Below are positions 9,344 to 17,661 of a stretch of 64,000 nt of DNA, piece by piece. Made by a program: the position numbers and the translations under genes. The stretch is from Alphaproteobacteria bacterium (GTDB taxonomy: Bacteria > Pseudomonadota > Alphaproteobacteria > 16-39-46), in assembly GCA_018401675.1 (NCBI GenBank), contig JAGYKM010000006.1:18792-82791 (forward strand), read 5' to 3'. Position 1 is the first letter of the stretch. Every line of letters begins with the position of its first letter. The notes under the pieces are model-generated. The model saw only the letters and a list, made by a program, of their open reading frames with translations. It was not told where the DNA came from and did no database searches.

Positions 9344-9514
9344 ACCTAACCGGAGTTCGACGTAAATGCACTGAATTCGTTATATTTTTTGAATAAATAC
9401 GTGATACACACCTGTCCTTATAGATATTAACTTGGAATTATGTTGCCCATCACTCTCAAAGAGTCAATTATTTCACTGGGTTCAGATTATTTTTTCGTCG
9501 AACTCAGGTTGCCT
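9344..9514. repeat. Imperfect inverted repeat pair between 2TM gene and uppP
   Basis: The 10-base core GAGTTCGACG at 9353-9362 recurs inverted as CGTCGAACTC at 9496-9505. The surrounding 19 bases also match imperfectly (ACCTAACCGG against the reverse complement of CAGGTTGCCT). The enclosed 130 bases are AT-rich and have no recognisable frame. The shape is that of a small miniature element or old IS remnant, but no target duplication was seen. The rest of the 9309-9602 gap holds nothing recognised. Confidence 0.45.
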
Positions 9515-9602
9515 AAGGTGGACCGGAGTCTGGTGGAGTTAGAGGTACCATCTTCTGGGGAGAGGTTTGTGAATTTCTCATGAAGGTTGGCCCCATGGGC
9601 GT

Positions 9603-10415
9603 TTATGCCAAATATAAGCTCCAGATAAATAAGAGGAATCCAAAACAAACCCGATAGACCATGAGGGGTGCATAGGATCTATGCTTAAGCCATTGGAGGA
9701 GGAAATGAATCGCCAATAAGCCTGTGATAAAGGAGACCCAGGTTCCCCAAAAAAGCCCCCAGGTGAGAAGGGTTGCTAGGTGAGCTTGCTTTTGTATGCT
9801 GCAAATATTTAAAATAAGAGCCGCTGAAATGACTGGGATGGACATGAGAAAAGAAAACTCAGTACTATCAACCCGGGAAAACCCCAGCCATCGACCTGCC
9901 GTAATGGTGGTTCCGGAACGACTGGCTCCGGGTAAAAAAGCCAAAACTTGGGCGCATCCAATAAATAGCGCCCTGGGTACAGTCATCTTAGATAAAGTAA
10001 GATTTTGGGAGGCATAACGGTCAACCCCGTACAGAAGAAGACCGAACACGATGCTTGTAGCGCAAATCAACTCGATATTTCTGCCCCAGTCAGGGATAAA
10101 TTTGTCGAGGAGATATCCTAGAATTACGCAAGGAACCGTGGCCACGCATAAGTAAATGATGAGACTGGTTTGACGGGTAAACCGTCCGCGAAAAAGAGGG
10201 AAAAAGCCTTCGGTAAGAAGTGCGAGCAACCGCTTATGAAAATAAATAATGACAGAGAGCAACGTTCCAAAATGGACAGCCACGTCTACGATCCGTCCGT
10301 GGGGTGTCCATCCCAACAGATAGGGAATGGCGATCAGATGGGCTTGCGAGCTAATGGGCAGAAATTCAGTAACACCTTGGATAAAAGACAGAACCAGAAG
10401 ATGGATAAACGGCAT
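9603..10415 (-). CDS. uppP: Undecaprenyl-diphosphate phosphatase (BacA/UppP)
   Basis: An integral membrane enzyme that dephosphorylates undecaprenyl diphosphate and recycles the carrier lipid for peptidoglycan synthesis. Both family signatures are present: QGVTEFLPISSQAHL (about residues 12-26) and PGASRSGTTITAGRWLGFSR (about residues 160-180). Seven or eight hydrophobic segments can be counted over 270 residues, a normal length. The ATG at 10415 (MPFIHLL) is preferred to one at 10436 because AGGA lies about 6 bases before it. Its presence implies an active cell-wall cycle. The peroxiredoxin gene is immediately upstream on the same strand. Confidence 0.95.
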   Translation of the reverse strand: MPFIHLLVLSFIQGVTEFLPISSQAHLIAIPYLLGWTPHGRIVDVAVHFGTLLSVIIYFHKRLLALLTEGFFPLFRGRFTRQTSLIIYLCVATVPCVILGYLLDKFIPDWGRNIELICATSIVFGLLLYGVDRYASQNLTLSKMTVPRALFIGCAQVLAFLPGASRSGTTITAGRWLGFSRVDSTEFSFLMSIPVISAALILNICSIQKQAHLATLLTWGLFWGTWVSFITGLLAIHFLLQWLKHRSYAPLMVYRVCFGFLLFIWSLYLA

Positions 10416-10448
10416 GGGATCCTCACAGTAAACCAATGGGAAAAAGGA

Positions 10449-10928
10449 TTAAGATAGGGCGGCTTGGAGTGTGTTCAGAACCTCTTGGGCATGGTTAGGG
10501 ACTTTAACTTTGCGCCAAATATGCACGATTTTATGGTCGCTGTTTAAAAGAAACGTGGATCTTTCAATTCCAAAATACTTACGTCCGTACATGCTCTTTT
10601 CCACCCAGGTGCCATAGGCTTCACACACACTGCCCGTAGGGTCAGAGATTAAAGGAAAAGGGAGTGAAAAAGAGCTTCGGAACTTTTCATGAGAAGAGAG
10701 ACTGTCTTTAGAAATACCTAAAATACAACAATCAAGAGCTGAAAACTCAGGATACAGATCTTTGAAATCTAAGGCTTCTTTAGTACATCCCGAAGTGTTA
10801 TCTTTTGGGTAAAAATATAAAACAATCCACTTTCCGGAAAGGTCTTGAGGTGTTTGGGTTCGATGGCTGTCTTCCCAAGAACCGAAAGAAGGAGCCAGAT
10901 CACCGATTTGCAAAGGAGAGTGCGTCAT
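10449..10928 (-). CDS. bcp: Thioredoxin-dependent peroxiredoxin (Bcp/PrxQ)
   Basis: A 159-residue AhpC/TSA-family peroxidase that reduces H2O2 and organic hydroperoxides. The fold is typical: APSFGSWEDS, LYFYPKDNTSGCTKEALDF with the peroxidatic Cys in SGCTKEA (usually TPGCT), then GISKDS and LPFPLISDP. The PrxQ resolving Cys five residues after the peroxidatic one is absent (KEALD), so it may be a 1-Cys or atypical form; a later Cys occurs in CEAYGTW. It lies 33 bases upstream of uppP on the same strand. Confidence 0.93.
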   Translation of the reverse strand: MTHSPLQIGDLAPSFGSWEDSHRTQTPQDLSGKWIVLYFYPKDNTSGCTKEALDFKDLYPEFSALDCCILGISKDSLSSHEKFRSSFSLPFPLISDPTGSVCEAYGTWVEKSMYGRKYFGIERSTFLLNSDHKIVHIWRKVKVPNHAQEVLNTLQAALS

Positions 10929-11251
10929 TGAATATCCTCATGTCAGATTGGAGAGAAGAACGAGGGTATGATTTAAGTCGAAAGAGTTCAAATTGAAAGC
11001 ATCTCTATGAGATATAATAAAAGATGTCTCATAAAATCAATAAAGTCGCAAGGGCTATATACGAATAGAAGAGATGGGGAATTCTTTGACGTACAGAGGT
11101 AAAAAGTTTTGAGAGGCAAAGAGACAGGAGGAGCTAACTAAAATAGGAAGTTTCTAATAGAGTGGTAGTATAGTTTTATGGTAATATTGAGCCAAAAGGT
11201 TTAGTAAGTCTGACTCAGGTAATAAGAATAAAATATAAAAAGGATTATACA
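10929..11251. other. Intergenic region between bcp and a secreted protein
   Basis: About 320 AT-rich bases separating divergent genes. AAGGA a few bases before 11252 is the ribosome-binding site of the next gene. No RNA gene or clear promoter pair was recognised. Confidence 0.4.
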
Positions 11252-11662
11252 ATGAGAAAAGTTATAATTTCAGTAAGTGTTCTGGTGCTAGGATTTGGTG
11301 TTAGTTCTTTCGAGGGAGTATACGCCGCAAAAATAGAAGGAGGCAAACCTTCACCAAGAGGGAAGATGAGATTTACCACTGAAGCAAAAAGCACAGAGCA
11401 CGAGTTAGCAATGGATAAGCTGTTGATAGAAAATGAGTATGCTGCATTACAGGCCATAAGGAGTAATCAGGCCCAGGGTACGATTGATAAGACACAAGCA
11501 GATGCGGCTGAAGGCATTGTGGAGAATAACTTTGCACGTGAAGTCACTTTATTACAAAAAAAAATTCAGGGAAAAAGAGCGCCAACGAGGGCGGCGGAAG
11601 TAAAGTTGGGGAAGAAGGAATTTCTCGAGGGGGCGACATTAGAAGGTTTTAGCCCTAGTTGA
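11252..11662 (+). CDS. Small secreted protein of unknown function
   Basis: A 136-residue protein with a clear Sec signal peptide (MRKVIISVSVLVLGFGVSSF, cleavage probably after VYA at about residue 25). The mature part is charged and mostly helical, with a heptad-like stretch around residues 50-105 (ELAMDKLLIENEYAALQAI; ENNFAREVTLLQKKIQ) suggesting a short coiled coil. No family is recognised. It resembles in style, not sequence, the other small secreted proteins at 52-54 and 60 kb. Other frames stay open past its stop, so the gene may originally have been longer. Confidence 0.6.
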   Translation: MRKVIISVSVLVLGFGVSSFEGVYAAKIEGGKPSPRGKMRFTTEAKSTEHELAMDKLLIENEYAALQAIRSNQAQGTIDKTQADAAEGIVENNFAREVTLLQKKIQGKRAPTRAAEVKLGKKEFLEGATLEGFSPS

Positions 11663-12227
11663 TGTTCCCATCGAACTTAAGGCTGAGGATACAACTGTGC
11701 ACTCGGTGATATACCTCTCAACACAGAAGATGAAAGTAAGAGATGGAGACTAGGTGATATGAATATACCTCTATTAGGAAGAACAGTGGACCTTACTGTT
11801 TCTATTTCAAAGGCGTGAGTTTATCTCAGCAAACCAGAGGGCGCATTAGATATATTCATACTAGGATATAGTAATTTTCACGGCGCAACCGTCAGAAAGC
11901 CCTCAAAATAGGGGCTTACTGACGGAAGTTTTCTGGGACTTTTCTAAATTTTCTTGTTCAGCTTATTGTGGAATAGGTGTCGCCATCTGTTATTGGTGTC
12001 TTGCCATTTCCTTCCTTAGCTACAAAGAGAGTGAACTATATACTGTATACTTTTTGTGGTGACTTGTTGAGTCGCCTCAGGTTGTAGGATTTTCCCACAA
12101 TAAACTAGCTCTTTGTTTAAAAGTTGATTATAAGGGAATCGTTATAGAAAATTCATATGTTCTTCTAAAAAATCACTCGATTGATAGATCGAAGTGAGGA
12201 TGGTCAAAACCTGAGGGTGTCGTGATT
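11663..12227. other. Long gap before ileS, possibly a decayed gene end
   Basis: About 565 bases. After the stop of the secreted-protein gene a +1 frame continues as VDVPIELKAEDTTVHSVIYL and a third frame as WRLGDMNIPLLGRTVDLTVS, which looks protein-like and may be a frameshifted continuation. The terminator-like hairpin at 11889-11925 follows. The rest is AT-rich leader of ileS with GAGGG before its start. Confidence 0.4.
11889..11925 (+). terminator. Hairpin terminator candidate
   Basis: CCGTCAG..AGCCC at 11889-11902 can pair with GGGCT..CTGACGG at 11911-11925, giving a 12-bp interrupted stem with a short loop. A moderately T-rich stretch follows. It probably ends the transcript of the secreted-protein gene. 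Confidence 0.6.
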
Positions 12228-15041
12228 ATGGATATAAAAAATACGGTTTTTCTGCCCAAAACTGATTTCCCTATGAGGGGAAACCTTCCTGTCTTAGAGA
12301 TAGAAATTCTAGACAATTGGAAAACCGAAGATCTATATGGCCAAATCATGGCCATAAGCGCTGACTATCCATTGTATATTCTTCATGATGGCCCTCCTTA
12401 TGCGAATGGACATTTGCATCTGGGCCATGCGTTGAACAAAATTCTCAAAGACATTATTCTCAAAACCTATCGGATGCACGGGTTTAGAGCTCCTTATGTT
12501 CCTGGATGGGACTGTCATGGTCTGCCTATTGAATGGAAAGTAGAGGAAGAGCGCAGAAAAAGAAAGAAACCACGTCTTGATTCAGAGCAAGAAATTCTTG
12601 ATTTTAGGAATGAATGTCGCGAGTACGCCCAAAAATGGGTGAACGTGCAACGTGAGGAATTCGAAAGACTAGGTGTTTTAGCTGATTGGAAAAACCCCTA
12701 TCTGACTATGGATTTTTCCAGTGAGGCTCAAACGGTAGAAGAGTTATTCACCATTGTGGATAAAGGCCTTGTATTTCAAGGGGTCAAGCCTGTTTTGTGG
12801 TCGGTTCTTGAAAAAACAGCTTTGGCAGATGCAGAGGTGGAGTATCATGACATTGAGTCACCGAGCATCTATGTGGGATTTCCGGTAAAAACCTCAGAAA
12901 ATCCCTTGTTAGTGGATGAATCTCATCCGGCTTATTTTGTTATTTGGACAACCACGCCTTGGTCTTTGCCGGGTAACCGCGCTATTGCTTATAGTCCTAC
13001 GGAAACTTATGTGATTCTGCAAACCGACTCAGGGAGTCGATTCGTATTATCCAAGACGCTGGTAGAGACCTTTTTAGCTCAAACAGGCCTCCAAGGTGAG
13101 GTAGTTTCAACTATGCAATTGGGTGCCCTTAAAGGAACCATTGCCTATCATCCATTATGGGAGGATGGGTATGACTTTAACGTGCCATTGCTTCCTGGAG
13201 ATCACGTGACTTTGGACCAAGGAACGGGTCTGGTTCATACGGCTCCAGAGCATGGAGAAGAAGATTTTGCTTTAGCGCGTTTATTCGGGATGCAAATTCC
13301 CCAAACCATTGGTCCAAATGGGCTTTATCTGTCTCATGTGCCTCTTTTTGCTGGAGACCATGTGTTTAAAGTTGGCGAAAAGATTATACAGATTCTTCAA
13401 GCCAAGGAGCGTTTGGTGTGGGGCGGAAAAATTAGTCATAGCTATCCCCATTCTTGGCGCTCTAAATGTCCGCTCATTTATCGAACCACGCCTCAGTGGT
13501 TTATTAAATTAGAGGGTGATGGGTTACGCTCTAAAGCCCTAAAGGCCATTCAAGAGGATGTGAGATGGGTACCTTCTCAGGGGCAAAATAGATTGTATTC
13601 TATGGTGCTCCGCCGTCCCGATTGGTGCGTATCGCGCCAAAGAGTTTGGGGAGTGCCTCTGGCTTTATTTGTTCATAAAGAAACCCGAGAGCCCTTGTCG
13701 GACAAGCGGGTTAATGACCGAATACTCCAAGCTATAGCTAAAGGTGGTGGAGATGTATGGTATGAGGGAGACGCATATCGTTTCCTAGATGGATATCACA
13801 ATAGGGAAGACTATGAAGTGGTATCTGATTGTATTGAAGTGTGGTTTGAAAGTGGCTGTTCCCATGCCTATGTTCTTGAAGCTCGTGATGAACTTAGATC
13901 TCCAGCAGATATTTACGTGGAAGGGTCTGATCAACATAGAGGATGGTTCCAGTCATCTCTTTTAGAGTCTATGGCCACGAGAGGGGTGCCTCCTTACAAG
14001 ACAATTCTTACCCATGGATTTGTTTTGGATGAAAAGGCCTATAAAATGTCCAAATCTGTGGGCAATATTATTTCTCCAAAGTCAGTGATAGAGACAGCGG
14101 GTGCGGATATTCTGCGACTATGGGTTGTGAATTCAGATTATTCTCAAGACCTTAAAATGGGTCCTGAAATTCTTAAATCTCAACAAGAGTCCTATCGACG
14201 ATTTCGGAATATCTTGAGATATCTTTTGGGTGCGTTGAGTGATTATGATGGGAGTGTGAGCCTTGAATATGAGGAACTCGATTCCTTAGAGAAATTGATC
14301 TTGCATAAGCTCTATGGATTGGCTGAAAGTTTTAAAAGTACCCTTAATACTTACGAGTTTACGGCCTTTTACGGGGATGTTCATAATTTCGTAACCAATG
14401 ACTTATCTGCATTTTATTTGGATATCCGCAAGGATATCTTATACTGCGACTCTCGTTTGGGGTCTCCACGTCAAGGCGTTCTCTATGTCCTTAATGAAGT
14501 ATTAAGGCACCTTATTCACTGGCTGGCTCCGGTATTGAGCTTTACCGCGGAGGAAGCCTTCCGGTATGCGCCTTTCTATACGGGTAAAAGTATTCATTTA
14601 GAACAAGTGCCTGTGGTGGAAAATCACTGGAAAAATAGTGAGTTATCTGAAGAATGGGACCGTTTGCGGGATATTCGACGGCTCATGATGGTGGTTTTGG
14701 AGAAAGCAAGATCATCTGGAGAGATCGGTTCAAGCTTACAAGCCAAGTTGGAGATAATTGCTTCATCTGATATATACCCGCTCTTGAAAAAGACGAATTT
14801 GGCAGATTTAGCTCTAGTGTCTCAAGTGGAAATCCTCTGTGGAGATCCCGCCGAGGGAGGCTATCTCTGTAATGACGATCAAAACGTTGGTGTACGTTTG
14901 GGTCGGGCTCTTGGAGACAAATGCGACCGTTGTTGGAAAGTTCTTGAGGAGGTATCTGTTCAAAAGGATGCTCCTTCATTGTGCTATCGATGTAAAGATG
15001 TGGTTGAAGAGTTTCACTTAGGGGAAACCCTATATTCTTAG
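12228..15041 (+). CDS. ileS: Isoleucyl-tRNA synthetase
   Basis: A class Ia synthetase of 937 residues from the ATG at 12228 (a GTG two codons earlier is possible); family members start similarly just before LPKTDFPMRGNLP. The HIGH-type motif is GPPYANGHLHLGHALNK (about residue 58), the editing domain follows (TTTPWSLPGN), and KMSKSVGNII is the second catalytic motif (about residue 608). The C-terminal zinc site is CDRCWKV...CYRC, both Cys pairs present. Length is normal for bacterial-type IleS. lspA follows after 13 bases and is probably co-transcribed, an order common in bacteria. Confidence 0.97.
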   Translation: MDIKNTVFLPKTDFPMRGNLPVLEIEILDNWKTEDLYGQIMAISADYPLYILHDGPPYANGHLHLGHALNKILKDIILKTYRMHGFRAPYVPGWDCHGLPIEWKVEEERRKRKKPRLDSEQEILDFRNECREYAQKWVNVQREEFERLGVLADWKNPYLTMDFSSEAQTVEELFTIVDKGLVFQGVKPVLWSVLEKTALADAEVEYHDIESPSIYVGFPVKTSENPLLVDESHPAYFVIWTTTPWSLPGNRAIAYSPTETYVILQTDSGSRFVLSKTLVETFLAQTGLQGEVVSTMQLGALKGTIAYHPLWEDGYDFNVPLLPGDHVTLDQGTGLVHTAPEHGEEDFALARLFGMQIPQTIGPNGLYLSHVPLFAGDHVFKVGEKIIQILQAKERLVWGGKISHSYPHSWRSKCPLIYRTTPQWFIKLEGDGLRSKALKAIQEDVRWVPSQGQNRLYSMVLRRPDWCVSRQRVWGVPLALFVHKETREPLSDKRVNDRILQAIAKGGGDVWYEGDAYRFLDGYHNREDYEVVSDCIEVWFESGCSHAYVLEARDELRSPADIYVEGSDQHRGWFQSSLLESMATRGVPPYKTILTHGFVLDEKAYKMSKSVGNIISPKSVIETAGADILRLWVVNSDYSQDLKMGPEILKSQQESYRRFRNILRYLLGALSDYDGSVSLEYEELDSLEKLILHKLYGLAESFKSTLNTYEFTAFYGDVHNFVTNDLSAFYLDIRKDILYCDSRLGSPRQGVLYVLNEVLRHLIHWLAPVLSFTAEEAFRYAPFYTGKSIHLEQVPVVENHWKNSELSEEWDRLRDIRRLMMVVLEKARSSGEIGSSLQAKLEIIASSDIYPLLKKTNLADLALVSQVEILCGDPAEGGYLCNDDQNVGVRLGRALGDKCDRCWKVLEEVSVQKDAPSLCYRCKDVVEEFHLGETLYS

Positions 15042-15054
15042 GAGGAAAAATCCA

Positions 15055-15531
15055 ATGTCTAGAGGGACGATTCGGAAGAAAAGCTTTTTCATTTTTGGGT
15101 GGGTGCTTTTTGTCATTGGTTTAGATCAAGGCACTAAGCAAGCTGTGATGTGGTTATTTGGTCGTGAAGGCTCTCCCATCTACGTCATGTCCACTCTTTC
15201 TTTGGTCTCTGTTTGGAACCAAGGAGTAAGTTTTGGGTTTTTGGGCCAGGATCAAGTTTCGCCTATGGTCCTTACTGTGTTTGCTCTTATTCTTTGTGGG
15301 TGTTTGCTCTTATGGGCATATCGGGAAAAAGAGAGTATATGTGCCTTTGGGCTAGCGCTGGTGCTCGGTGGGGCTTTGTCCAATGTTATAGATAGATATA
15401 GATATAAAGCTGTCTTCGACTTTATTGATTGTCATTGGGGAAGTTATCACTGGCCCGCCTTTAATGTGGCTGATAGCTTGATCGTTGTAGGTGTGGTCAT
15501 TCTCTTTTGGAAGGTACTGTTTAAAAAGTAG
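15055..15531 (+). CDS. lspA: Lipoprotein signal peptidase
   Basis: Signal peptidase II, an inner-membrane aspartyl protease that cleaves prolipoproteins at the lipobox. The 158-residue sequence has four membrane segments and the conserved blocks LDQGTKQA, NQGVSFGFL, GALSNVIDR (catalytic Asp) and FNVADSLI (second catalytic Asp). The ATG at 15055 is preceded by TAGGAGGAAAA, a near-ideal ribosome-binding site lying over the ileS stop. The next gene encodes a lipoprotein that would be a substrate. Confidence 0.96.
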   Translation: MSRGTIRKKSFFIFGWVLFVIGLDQGTKQAVMWLFGREGSPIYVMSTLSLVSVWNQGVSFGFLGQDQVSPMVLTVFALILCGCLLLWAYREKESICAFGLALVLGGALSNVIDRYRYKAVFDFIDCHWGSYHWPAFNVADSLIVVGVVILFWKVLFKK

Positions 15532-15595
15532 GCTAGAAAAGAGATCAGGAATAGACTATGAGTGACTTGTAATCATTTATGAGGAGACTGTTTTT

Positions 15596-16225
15596 ATGAA
15601 AATACTGAGAGCTGACGATAATATTTTTGTTGCAAGCTGTAAGGGAAGGCTATCCCATCTCCGTAAGGTTCCCTCTTGCTTGATATATAGCCTGGTAGTG
15701 GGCAGTCTTTTTTTGTCGGGCTGTTCTCAGGTTAAACAAACATTAGGCCTCGACCGGGATCCACCAGATGAGTTTTCTGTTGCGCCTCGGGCTGAAATTT
15801 CCTTGCCTCCTGAGTATAATTTGATGCCTCCCAAAGCTGGATCGTCTCCCAGGGGAGATGTGGCGGGGGGCACTGACCCTCGACCCCAAGAAATAGCGCC
15901 TCACCTCAAAGCCAAAAATACGCTTTTTGGAATCAAGGCAAAGTCCAAATCCACATCCACATCTAAATCTACATTGACCCAGGGAGAAAAAAGCTTATTG
16001 AAGTCTCTTAGGAGTCAAAATCCTGTGCCCTATGAAGGAAATGAGAATATACGGGATATCTTGGATGAGGAAGCCGGTGTCACCACCCAAGCCGATAAAA
16101 CTTGGGTTCAGAGAGTTTTATATTGGCAAAAACCCAATGTAAATAAAGAGGCCATTGATCCTAGCGCAGAATACCGTACTTTGTACGGGGTGAACCGTGA
16201 TGGTACGCACGTATCTCCAGGTTAA
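15596..16225 (+). CDS. DUF3035-type lipoprotein
   Basis: A 209-residue envelope lipoprotein. A hydrophobic segment ending in the lipobox LSGC (about residue 43) marks it for LspA processing. The mature start LGLDRDPPDEFSVAPRAEIS, followed by LPPEYNLMPPKAG, matches the DUF3035 family found beside lspA in many alphaproteobacteria. The rest is low-complexity, including a Ser/Thr/Lys repeat near residue 120 (KSKSTSTSKST). Function is unknown; in the family it is often linked to the outer membrane. The signal peptide as read is long (about 42 residues), so a downstream start is possible. Confidence 0.8.
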   Translation: MKILRADDNIFVASCKGRLSHLRKVPSCLIYSLVVGSLFLSGCSQVKQTLGLDRDPPDEFSVAPRAEISLPPEYNLMPPKAGSSPRGDVAGGTDPRPQEIAPHLKAKNTLFGIKAKSKSTSTSKSTLTQGEKSLLKSLRSQNPVPYEGNENIRDILDEEAGVTTQADKTWVQRVLYWQKPNVNKEAIDPSAEYRTLYGVNRDGTHVSPG

Positions 16226-16306
16226 GATGCTTTTGGCCGTAGAAGACAATTTCCCAGCTTCTTTCTGAGGGGCGTTCTTGGGAGAAGATAGTAACAGGAC
16301 TTTTCC

Positions 16307-17651
16307 ATGAGCCATTTGGTTTTTACCCAGAATCTTGAAGGATTTTTTAACACTTCTGAAGCGCGTGAAGGGGGAGAGTCATCGCTGTCTTCTAAGCTGT
16401 CGAGGGATGATGTATCGGCTATAACGCCGCGTCTTAAGGAGAGTCGTGATTTTATTCATAAGGGGCTGGATGAAGGGAAGTATCCTTTTTTATCCCTTGT
16501 GGGGGACGATCCAGATAAAGATGGCCTTTTTAAAGAAGTTCAGAGCTTTAAAGACCGTTTTGACACTGTTCTCATTTTGGGAACGGGGGGGTCCTCTCTC
16601 GGGGGACAGTCGTTAGTTGCCTTAAAAAATGGTGGCGTTGGTCTGCCTTTGCTTAAGCCACGGCAATATTTTCTGGATAACGTAGATCCTGAGACCTTTG
16701 AGTTACTTTTACCCCAGCTAGATTTGAAAAATACTGGTTATTTGATTATTTCGAAATCAGGAGAGACAACTGAGACGTTAACGCAAGTCTTCTTTTTACA
16801 TGAAGTAATGAAAAAAATGGGTCTTGAGGCGGTTTTTTCCAAAAATGCTTGTGTGATAACCCAATTTCAAGAGAGTCCACTCTATCGGTTTTCCCTTGAA
16901 CATAAGTTGAGACTATTGCCCCATGATGCTAAAGTGGGGGGTCGTTTTTCTGTATTTTCTTTGGTGGGATTATTCCCACTTCTTTTGGCCAATATGGATC
17001 TCAAGAATTAAGGCTGGGCGGCAAACTCGTCTTGGACGCTTTTTAGAAAATAAAACTTCCTGTGAGGTATTGGAGGGTGCCGGCGCTTTATATCTTTATG
17101 CTCAGAGGGCACGGACTCAAACGGTTTTGATGCCTTACGTTGACAGACTAGGACCTTTTGCTTTTTGGTTTCGGCAATTATGGGCTGAGAGTTTAGGCAA
17201 GAATCGCACAGGACTCACCCCCCTTCGAGCCATGGGAACAGTGGACCAACATTCTCAGCTCCAACTTTATATGGATGGGCCATGTGATAAAACGTTCACC
17301 TTTCTATCCTATAAGGATTCTTTGACCCAAGAAGGCTCCGGAGCCCAAGCCCCTTTTACGGGAATACGAGTACAAACCCATGATCCTGAGCTTGCCTATT
17401 TGAAGGGCCGTAGTTTGAAAGAGGTTTTATGGGCTGAGCAAAAAGCCACAATGGATTCCTTAAGTGCGGCAGGAGCTCCTGTGAGAGGTTTTTCTTTTGA
17501 GAGCCTTTCAGAAAAGACGTTAGGGGGTCTTTATATGCACTTTATCCTTGAAACTCTTGTGATAGCTTTTCTTTTTGACATTGATCCTTTGACCCAGCCG
17601 GCTGTTCAGCAGTCTAAATTGCTTACCCGCGACTATTTATCTCACCTATGA
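16307..17651 (+). pseudogene. pgi: Glucose-6-phosphate isomerase, frameshifted
   Basis: Interconverts glucose-6-P and fructose-6-P. The first frame (16307-17011) carries the substrate-site motifs GTGGSSLGGQ, ISKSGETTETL and VGGRFSVFSLVG, then stops after LLLANMDLKN. The second frame resumes at once with RIKAGRQTRLG and continues through QLWAESLGKN, TPLRAMGTVDQHSQLQLY and the stop at 17651. The switch lies near 17000-17008 in CTCAAGAATTAAG; two extra A or one fewer would restore one 448-residue protein of normal length. Both halves look well conserved, so the break is recent or a sequence error. mutL follows after 10 bases. Confidence 0.87.
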
Positions 17652-17661
17652 GGGTTATGTT

